This document shows, one piece after another, positions 58,657-64,000 of a DNA stretch of 64,000 nt. The DNA is taken from IMG/VR virus record IMGVR_UViG_3300009514_000019, positions 1 to 64,000 of that record; one strand, given 5' to 3'. The translations under genes and the position numbers were made by a program. This DNA is from a virus. The notes beneath the pieces are model-generated. The model was not told the origin of the DNA. It saw nothing but the letters and a program-made list of their open reading frames with translations, and made no database searches. How positions within the stretch are numbered: the stretch's first letter is position 1; every line of letters starts with the position of its first letter.

Positions 58657-58992
58657 TCATCCTTTATCAAGTACTTTGCAGAGTTCAGGATTACTTGCTT
58701 TTATTCCTTCAATAGCAATTGCGGAAAGCCCTTTTAACCACTTCTCGCCTTCCTCCAATGCAATTTTTTCACGTTCTGGAGCACCTGCTTCATCAATAAG
58801 GATATGATAACAATTAGTTGACCTTTTTACAAGTGCTTTCAATACTGGAACCCTGCCATCAAAGTCCGCACCGGCAAATACTTGCATTAGTTGCCCTATT
58901 AGTGGCTTTAGGGATTCCTCAAACTTCACTACTGCTTGACTTATGTAGAGTTCTTTTTGTCGTTTATTGAAATCCTCAAAGTGTTTTGACAT
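58657..58992 (-). CDS. Unknown helical protein
   Basis: 111 residues, helical and charged (FNKRQKELYISQAVVKFEESLKPLIGQLM), with GRVPVLKALVKRSTNCYHI and a C-terminal helix (IAIEGIKASNPELCKVL). Stop overlaps the next ATG frame. Family unknown; early-gene block. Confidence 0.6.
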   Translation of the reverse strand: MSKHFEDFNKRQKELYISQAVVKFEESLKPLIGQLMQVFAGADFDGRVPVLKALVKRSTNCYHILIDEAGAPEREKIALEEGEKWLKGLSAIAIEGIKASNPELCKVLDKG

Positions 58993-58993
58993 A

Positions 58994-59587
58994 TTATTGT
59001 CCTAGTGTTTTATTCATATCCTTTATAAATTCATCACAAAATGCCTCAAGTGCTCCATTAAAATTGTCATCAAAATAATTAGTAACTGAGTAATCAGCTA
59101 ACCTAGTTACTAGTCCATCACTTTCCCTAAAAACACCTTTGTTTGAATTGATTTTGAGTGTGCTTACGTGACCTTCAAACACATTGTGAATGTATTCATA
59201 TTCACAATCGAATCTATAATCACTTATTACCGGAACATACAAGGCGTGTCCATAACTGCCTTGAACAATGTCATCACAACATTGTTTAATCCAAAAAGTT
59301 GGTTTCAATGTCCTAAAAAATTCACCAACTTTAATCCATAAGTCAACAACATTCCCTACCCCGACTAAAGGAAGTGCTTCATCCCTCAATTCAGGATGTA
59401 TTTCATACTCCAGTCCTGACCTTGTGTTAAAGTACTTCCTACAAAATACTTTAAGGGGAAGTGCTATCGAAAATTGTTGTGCTTTAATACCTTTTTGTGC
59501 AAGTACTTGCACTATTTTTTGGGCTGCATAGTCCTTTCCCACGCGGGATTTATCTGCATGTATCATCAAAGGCCATGTAATATTCAT
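58994..59587 (-). CDS. Deoxynucleoside monophosphate kinase-like protein
   Basis: 197 residues. The P-loop-like ADKSRVGKDYAAQ (11-23) keeps GK but has Asp-Tyr where Thr/Ser is usual, as in T4 gp1-type dNMP kinases. ALYVPVISDYRFDCEYEYI follows as the nucleotide/lid region. It would phosphorylate dNMPs for replication. The deviant P-loop lowers certainty. The palindrome at 59497-59512 encodes VQVLA right after the P-loop helix. Confidence 0.65.
   Translation of the reverse strand: MNITWPLMIHADKSRVGKDYAAQKIVQVLAQKGIKAQQFSIALPLKVFCRKYFNTRSGLEYEIHPELRDEALPLVGVGNVVDLWIKVGEFFRTLKPTFWIKQCCDDIVQGSYGHALYVPVISDYRFDCEYEYIHNVFEGHVSTLKINSNKGVFRESDGLVTRLADYSVTNYFDDNFNGALEAFCDEFIKDMNKTLGQ
59497..59512. repeat. 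Dispersed palindrome, TA centre, inside kinase-like gene
   Basis: GTGCAAGTACTTGCAC, perfect, encoding Val-Gln-Val-Leu-Ala. Confidence 0.95.
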
Positions 59588-60150
59588 TAAGCACCTTTCC
59601 TACTAATAAGGTCGTCTGCAACTTCCAAGTACTTTCGTAGATTTAAAACATGATAAAACACATCGAAGGTACTTGGGAATTTGTTATCCTTAACAAAATT
59701 ATCATATACTTGTCGTAGTGACCTCAGTAAAGTTTCATAGTGTTCCAAGTACTTAATATTCTTTTTACTCATCCCTGCGGAATATTTATCAACTTCAAGT
59801 TTATCCGCTTGTCCTTGATAATATACTCGTAGCTTCTTAGTTGCATCATTGTCATTTACTAATGTAGCTACTTTGGCCTTCAATGCATCAATTTGCATTT
59901 GAATTTGAGCTTGCTTAGTTTTCGCTTCTTGCTCATTGGTTTCAACTGATTCCAACCTAATTGATTTTTCAACAATGCTTAACTCTACAACACAAGTTAC
60001 TAATCGAACTAAAATATCCTCGACTTCTGGGAATTCCCTTAAAGTTAGTGCAATCTCTAGTTTTGCTTCTTCTCTCTTCAGTTTATTTAAGTATTTCTTA
60101 ACATCATCCAAAGAATCATTTGCTACATCTAGTACTGCTTTTTTTGCCAT
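59587..60150 (-). CDS. Coiled-coil protein
   Basis: 187 residues, almost all helical. Heptad-rich stretches (LDDVKKYLNKLKREEAKLEIAL; EAKTKQAQIQMQIDALKAKVATL) mark a long coiled coil of about 100 residues, and the C-terminus is a helical bundle (YLEHYETLLRSLRQVYDNF). Recombination or replication scaffold proteins look like this, but no family is certain. One-base overlap with the kinase-like gene. Confidence 0.6.
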   Translation of the reverse strand: MAKKAVLDVANDSLDDVKKYLNKLKREEAKLEIALTLREFPEVEDILVRLVTCVVELSIVEKSIRLESVETNEQEAKTKQAQIQMQIDALKAKVATLVNDNDATKKLRVYYQGQADKLEVDKYSAGMSKKNIKYLEHYETLLRSLRQVYDNFVKDNKFPSTFDVFYHVLNLRKYLEVADDLISRKGA

Positions 60151-60151
60151 G

Positions 60152-60628
60152 TTAATTTTCCTTTGTTTTAACAGTCTTTATGAATTTACTCGTCATGTGC
60201 AACACATTTTTACTACTATTCCACTCTAACCATTGTTTTGTGTCCCCCCATTTTTCTTTATATTTTAGGAACCCTTTTGCTTTTGTAATGTTACTTGGGC
60301 ATATGAAATCAATTGGCCTAATTGCTGGGTACAGCACATGTGCTGTAAAAAAATAACAGCGTATAGGTGGTTCAAAAATTTTATCATCACCTGTAAACAG
60401 GTGGAAATTTGAACCGTTATTTGGGGACAGCAGCAATCCTTTACTATTTTCACTATCCCTGTAATAAAATACCCCAAGGCTTTGCAATAATTCCCTTGCT
60501 TTGTGTGCCGCTATTCCTTCAACACTGGTTTCATTAAAAAAGTAAGGATCATATCCCAGGCAAAATTGCTTCCTCAACCCATTGTCCCAGGAGTTCAGAC
60601 TATACATTTCAATGTGTCGAGTACTCAT
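60152..60628 (-). CDS. Unknown protein
   Basis: 158 residues. Aromatic-rich core (YFFTAHVLYPAIRPIDFICPSN; WGDTKQWLEWNSS). It has SLNSWDNGLRKQFCLGYDPYF at the N-terminus. No family recognised. AGGA ribosome site 7 nt before ATG. Early-gene block. Confidence 0.6.
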   Translation of the reverse strand: MSTRHIEMYSLNSWDNGLRKQFCLGYDPYFFNETSVEGIAAHKARELLQSLGVFYYRDSENSKGLLLSPNNGSNFHLFTGDDKIFEPPIRCYFFTAHVLYPAIRPIDFICPSNITKAKGFLKYKEKWGDTKQWLEWNSSKNVLHMTSKFIKTVKTKEN

Positions 60629-61236
60629 TTTTTTCCTAGTTCATTAAATAAAGACCTAGCAACGACTCCCCAAACTTTTCCAACTAACTTGCCTGCTTCA
60701 AAAAAGGGTGCTCCAGATACACCATATTGGGCACACATTTGATCTAGCTTTATGTCCAATTCACCAAGTTTATCAACTAATACTATCTCCCGATACAAGT
60801 AGCTTAGTATATTAGGTTTGTTCTTAGCTACATTATCCATGTATTTACTACGCTTGCCGGCTACCTCAAATACCTGCTCAATGATACTGAATTGTTTGTT
60901 CCGAAGGTCGAGGAAATTTTCATTTTGTCGAATACTAATGTATGCTTGCGTTATTTGAATGCTCTGCCTAATGTTGTTTAAGTATTGCTCAATATGTTTT
61001 TTATCTACAATACTGTTCATTCGCAACTCGTCCACTACCTCATATACCTTACTTCCAATTATTTGGTTACGTCGTTCCCTAATTATTCGAGTATTTTTTG
61101 GCAACCTTGTTGTGCAAGTACTTGCACTAATTTTATCTGCCCCATTTACAATTATGTAAGGTTTTTTCCTAAGTTGTTCACATACCTGGTATAAGATATG
61201 CTTAGTTGTTTTTTGTTGTATTCCTACAACTACCAT
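60625..61236 (-). CDS. Unknown protein
   Basis: 203 residues from ATG 61236 (MVVVGIQQK) with AAGGA at 8 nt. The N-terminal KPYIIVNGADKI strand is followed by a basic region and helices. The palindrome at 61112-61127 encodes ASTCT. The C-terminus is mostly helical (SYLYREIVLVDKLGELDIKL). No motif recognised. Confidence 0.6.
   Translation of the reverse strand: MVVVGIQQKTTKHILYQVCEQLRKKPYIIVNGADKISASTCTTRLPKNTRIIRERRNQIIGSKVYEVVDELRMNSIVDKKHIEQYLNNIRQSIQITQAYISIRQNENFLDLRNKQFSIIEQVFEVAGKRSKYMDNVAKNKPNILSYLYREIVLVDKLGELDIKLDQMCAQYGVSGAPFFEAGKLVGKVWGVVARSLFNELGKK
61112..61127. repeat. Dispersed palindrome, TA centre, inside unknown gene
   Basis: GTGCAAGTACTTGCAC, perfect, encoding Ala-Ser-Thr-Cys-Thr. 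Confidence 0.95.
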
Positions 61237-61249
61237 TATTTGTATCCTT

Positions 61250-61810
61250 TCAAACTTCAAACAAGGAGTACTCTTCCTCTTTTACAGGTATGCTTTCTTG
61301 CTTCATTTCAATTAGTTGTAATAGTCGTTGACACCTTACTAAAGGCCGTTCCAAACCTATTGTTGAGATAGTGTACTTTTCAAGTACCTTTTTTAAATCC
61401 CTTGACAACACTTCCCCATATTTGCCTGATAAGTAACTTCGCATATCTAATTTGTACGCCCAATACAATGCCTCCATATGTTTACTCTGATTTAATCCCA
61501 ACTGAACTGCGTACATTATATTATGCCCTGACCATCCGGTCAAGTCAGCCTGTTGGCAAAATTGTGATAACCCTGCGAATACTTCAAATAGCCCTGGGGC
61601 TACTTCGACCTCGACTTTCTCAATTCCATAATCCTTCCAAGTTGCTTCCGGCCAACTATCTATTTCACTTAACCTAACTATTGACTCATGTTTACCTATC
61701 AACATGTTTTTATTATTTAGCCTGATTGCCCCCACTTCTATAATCCCAATAGGATTAAGTGGGTTTCCAACTAAATTTACATCCATTACTACCCAATCAC
61801 CTTTAAACAT
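61250..61810 (-). CDS. DEDDh exonuclease-fold protein with degenerate active site
   Basis: 186 residues. The order of RNase T/DnaQ-like exonucleases is visible: VVMDVNLVGNPLNPIGIIEVGAIRL (Exo I), GWSGHNIMYAVQLGL (Exo II) and RPLVRCQRLLQLIE (Exo III). The catalytic acids are missing: Exo I has DxN, not DxE; Exo II has MYA where FD is expected; Exo III has R..VRC in place of H..xD. So it is probably a non-catalytic binder, or the fold call is wrong. Confidence 0.55.
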   Translation of the reverse strand: MFKGDWVVMDVNLVGNPLNPIGIIEVGAIRLNNKNMLIGKHESIVRLSEIDSWPEATWKDYGIEKVEVEVAPGLFEVFAGLSQFCQQADLTGWSGHNIMYAVQLGLNQSKHMEALYWAYKLDMRSYLSGKYGEVLSRDLKKVLEKYTISTIGLERPLVRCQRLLQLIEMKQESIPVKEEEYSLFEV

Positions 61811-61820
61811 ATTAGTTACC

Positions 61821-62054
61821 TTAAATTATTTTCTTTGCAGCATCATATACACCACGGCTAACTACAAACATGTGGTCTAGTAATTGGTCATTAGGTATTA
61901 ACGTAATCCCTGCTTTTAGTAATGTTTCAGCAACTTTAATACGATGTTCTTTGATTAATTTTTGACCTGTTAATGCACTCACTTCCAAAGAAGCCTTAAA
62001 TGCCCTTTCCAAAGTGTCCGCACCAATTGTCCTGTCAACAGTGTTTAATGGCAT
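61821..62054 (-). CDS. Small helical protein
   Basis: 77 residues from ATG 62054 (MPLNTVDRTIGADTL), AAGGA upstream. Helical with a compact LLKAGITLIPNDQLLDHMF core. Looks like a small DNA-associated or ribbon-helix-like protein, but no family recognised. It follows a gene overlapping its 5' region in another frame. Confidence 0.6.
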   Translation of the reverse strand: MPLNTVDRTIGADTLERAFKASLEVSALTGQKLIKEHRIKVAETLLKAGITLIPNDQLLDHMFVVSRGVYDAAKKII

Positions 62055-62067
62055 GTTATTTCCTTTT

Positions 62068-62550
62068 TTAAAACCTACTTCGTAATTGAACTGCAAAATT
62101 TACAATTAATTGGTCAGGGACTTCTACGCCCACAACTTTGTATTTTGTAACTTCAATTTTTCCCCAATGTCGATCATCTACAAGGATTTTTGTAATTAGC
62201 TCTTGTTTGAATCCTCCATCGGTGTGTGCAAGTAAATCCTTACTAAATGATGTGTATACAGTAAATTGTACTGTTTTTTCCTTATGTAACTTAGTAGCTA
62301 GTTCTAACCAAGGGATTGGTGGGGTTACGGGGTATCCTGGCATTTGATGTAAACATTCCCTAGCATAGTAATCTTCATAGTCGATATTTTTAGTAAAAGC
62401 CTCGACTTTTTGTGGCCGTGTTCCTAGCCATGTCGTGATTTTGATATGTGTTCCATCAACTTGGCTAATCCTAATTGGTTTTGGATTTTTTTGATATTCC
62501 TTTGCGGGAACATCCACGAAGTACTTCAAATTTCTATACCTAAAATACAT
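62068..62550 (-). CDS. Unknown protein
   Basis: 160 residues. RYRNLKYFVDVPAKEYQ at the start, an Arg/Gly-containing ITTWLGTRPQKVEAFTKN, and beta-rich C-terminus (KIEVTKYKVVGVEVPDQLIVNF). Aromatic and charged surface suggests nucleic-acid contact. 25-bp overlap with the upstream gene. Family unknown. Confidence 0.6.
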   Translation of the reverse strand: MYFRYRNLKYFVDVPAKEYQKNPKPIRISQVDGTHIKITTWLGTRPQKVEAFTKNIDYEDYYARECLHQMPGYPVTPPIPWLELATKLHKEKTVQFTVYTSFSKDLLAHTDGGFKQELITKILVDDRHWGKIEVTKYKVVGVEVPDQLIVNFAVQLRSRF

Positions 62551-63350
62551 GGTTCCTCCTCACTCATTATTTCATGTAATACATTTCCATAAATCAATAA
62601 ACCAGGTGTGTATCCCACTAGTACTCCTGGACAAATTACTTTAACATCCCACATATATTTGAGGAAATAAGTATTGTTGATCCTATACTTGGTTACTGTT
62701 GTGTTCCCTTTATGTTTAACACTCCTTTGCTTTACCAACAATTTTAGCAACATATTAATTTCTGTATTTATTATTTCAATAAAATTTTGACCTAAATATA
62801 GTTTCGCTAACTTTAGGTCAATGTAATATGTTAGCCAAGTAGTGGGAAAAAGCCTTTGAACAGATTGAATGTAGTGATCGTATCCAGTTAATCCAGGGTC
62901 AACTGACATATTGCAAAATACATCTTCCTGCGGCAACTGTGCTGCAACATAGGTACTCAGGTCATTGAAGTTCCTGTGCTTGCATAATAGCATGAAATTA
63001 CAATATTGCTGTGCAAAAGTATTTGCTAATTTAAACTCCATATAATCTATGTTAGGATGCTTTGTAGGAGTATTTTCATACTTCCTTAAAGTGAATTTAC
63101 AAGTACCTTGGGTGTACATGCATCCGAACACAGGGCATTCAACCTCTTTTCGGCATTCTTCAATAGTATGTGATTCATCATAATCACCTGTTACAAAATT
63201 AGTTAGGTCATACTCAGTTGTTGAATATTGTTTCAACCCTAACAATGAGAAATAACTATTTGGTAAAGGAAGTCCCCCTATGTCGAAATTGCCTAACAAG
63301 CATTGTTCTTTAAACTTATTTTTTAACTCCATCCAATCACCATGCATCAT
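62526..63350 (-). CDS. Unknown protein with Cys cluster
   Basis: 274 residues. CRKEVECPVFGCMYTQGTCKF near 75-95 has four Cys that may bind zinc. The rest mixes helices (LANTFAQQYCNFMLL; EINMLLKLLVKQ) with strands. ATG 63350 has AGGAAG 6 nt upstream and overlaps the RNase H stop. No family recognised. Confidence 0.6.
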   Translation of the reverse strand: MMHGDWMELKNKFKEQCLLGNFDIGGLPLPNSYFSLLGLKQYSTTEYDLTNFVTGDYDESHTIEECRKEVECPVFGCMYTQGTCKFTLRKYENTPTKHPNIDYMEFKLANTFAQQYCNFMLLCKHRNFNDLSTYVAAQLPQEDVFCNMSVDPGLTGYDHYIQSVQRLFPTTWLTYYIDLKLAKLYLGQNFIEIINTEINMLLKLLVKQRSVKHKGNTTVTKYRINNTYFLKYMWDVKVICPGVLVGYTPGLLIYGNVLHEIMSEEEPCILGIEI

Positions 63351-63829
63351 ATAGCACTTCCTTGTTTCATCAGGGCAGTTGCATTTTTGTCACATATCTC
63401 ATTCCAATATACTCCTTGATGCCCTCGTACATGGACCACTTGTATGTTAGGTGTCCACCATTTTAGTAATTCAATCCACAAATCAATATTGCATACTTTC
63501 TTTCCAGTAGAGTTTTTCCATCCATTTTGCCTCCAAGTATTACTCCAATCAGTTAATCCTTTTTGAACATATTGGGAGTCTGTTACAATAAATTTAGGAG
63601 TAACATCCTTTTGACTACATGTTTTCAAACCCTCAAGCACTGCCATCATTTCCATGATATTGTTACTAACATCATTATGTAATCCTGCTTTACCAAATAG
63701 TAATGTACCATGTTTTAAAGTATGTTTTATTGAAGTTACTTCAATTTCAACACAAACAAATGCGTAAGCTCCTTTTCGATCAGTGTTGTTATTACAACCA
63801 CCATCAGTGTAAAGTGCAAGTACTTGCAT
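63347..63829 (-). CDS. rnhA: Ribonuclease HI
   Basis: 160 residues if it starts at ATG 63829 (MQVLALYTDGGCNN), which overlaps the upstream TAA as TAATG; GGAG lies 3 nt before. Catalytic residues are all visible: Asp in LYTDGG (8), Glu in NIMEMMAVLEGL, Asp in FIVTDSQYV, and His-Asp in VRGHQGVYWNEICDKNA. It removes RNA primers and R-loops. The start codon and first five residues come from a palindrome (63814-63829). Confidence 0.92.
   Translation of the reverse strand: MQVLALYTDGGCNNNTDRKGAYAFVCVEIEVTSIKHTLKHGTLLFGKAGLHNDVSNNIMEMMAVLEGLKTCSQKDVTPKFIVTDSQYVQKGLTDWSNTWRQNGWKNSTGKKVCNIDLWIELLKWWTPNIQVVHVRGHQGVYWNEICDKNATALMKQGSAI
63814..63829. repeat. Dispersed palindrome, one mismatch, over the RNase H start codon
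   Basis: GTGCAAGTACTTGCAT; the coding strand ATGCAAGTACTTGCAC supplies the start codon and residues MQVLA. Confidence 0.93.
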
Positions 63830-64000
63830 TATCTCCATGCCCATTTTTGTCGTTGAGTTATTGTACGTTTTTGAAAACATTTCCTACATGTACTGTTTTT
63901 ACTTTGATTTAATTTACCTATTGTTGTTATTTTAGTATATGACTTGCAACAATTACATCGTACTTCGACAATACCTGATTTAACTAATTGTATCACCTCC
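63829..64000 (-). CDS. Zinc-finger protein (partial, N-terminus outside or at window edge)
   Basis: Open frame of 56 residues ending at TAA shared with the RNase H ATG. It has RCNCCKSY and STCRKCFQKR, four Cys in a CxC-C...CxxC layout typical of small zinc ribbons, followed by a basic tail (QRQKWAWR). A GGAGGTG lies at the very edge, so the start may be just inside or just beyond the window. Confidence 0.55.
   Translation of the reverse strand, partial: EVIQLVKSGIVEVRCNCCKSYTKITTIGKLNQSKNSTCRKCFQKRTITQRQKWAWR

Noticed and set aside
1193-63829. CRISPR array made of the repeated 16-mer
   Set aside because: Spacing ranges from 75 bp to over 5 kb and half the copies are in genes, so there is no repeat-spacer structure.

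Overview
The window is one continuous stretch of a double-stranded DNA tailed-phage genome, most likely a siphovirus with a very long tail. Every gene I can support lies on the minus strand, so transcription runs from high to low coordinates. The DNA is AT-rich except for one GC-rich block at about 37.55-40.05 kb. Promoters have sigma-70 form (TTGACA-17-TATAAT) and genes carry AGGAG-type ribosome sites, so a bacterial host is clear. Nothing here fixes the host phylum. I see no integrase, no lysogeny repressor, no tRNA and no recognisable endolysin.

Layout in transcription order, right to left. 64-57 kb: early-type genes (RNase HI, a degenerate DEDD exonuclease, a dNMP-kinase-like protein, a ParB-domain protein, many unknowns). 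57-50.7 kb: a 7-deazaguanine DNA-modification block (DpdA, a QueD-like T-fold protein, a DNA N6-adenine methyltransferase, QueC, an asparagine-synthase-like amidotransferase, QueD, QueE, FolE). 50.7-33 kb: packaging and virion genes (two paralogous HTH/TerS-like genes, large terminase with an intein, portal, prohead protease with scaffold, major capsid, small membrane and exported proteins, a GC-rich appendage gene, connectors, tail terminator, tail tube, frameshifted tape-measure chaperones). 32.5-14.3 kb: a 3,010-residue tape measure and tail-tip proteins interrupted by carbohydrate genes. 19.5-6.9 kb also holds glycosyltransferases, a sulfotransferase, methyltransferases and a 2OG oxygenase, probably for decorating virion or host-surface glycans. 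6.9-0 kb: ThyX and the replication module (helicase-loader-like ATPase, DnaB-like helicase, primase, ssDNA-binding-like protein).

The most unusual signal is a 16-bp palindrome, GTGCAAG-YR-CTTGCAC (YR = TA, TG or CA). I located 38 copies by eye plus one eroded copy. About half lie in intergenic gaps, where the first base of the site often completes the TAG stop of the gene before it and the ribosome site of the next gene follows. The other half lie inside genes in all three reading frames, most often read as Val-Gln-Ala/Val-Leu-Ala in unrelated proteins. Several genes or modules (portal, Dam, an HNH gene, a glycosyltransferase, DpdA/QueD-like, and the whole GC-rich block) are bounded by a site at each end. 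At two sigma-70 promoters the site sits 12-13 bp after the -10 box. This looks like a DNA-level element: a recombination or cassette site, a genome-wide operator/stoperator, or a partition/packaging site.

Other notable items: three HNH genes whose stops are formed by the palindrome, a Ser1/Thr+1 LAGLIDADG intein at the terminase Walker A region, a probable -1 frameshift in the tape-measure chaperones, and a multi-hairpin RNA candidate downstream of the capsid gene.
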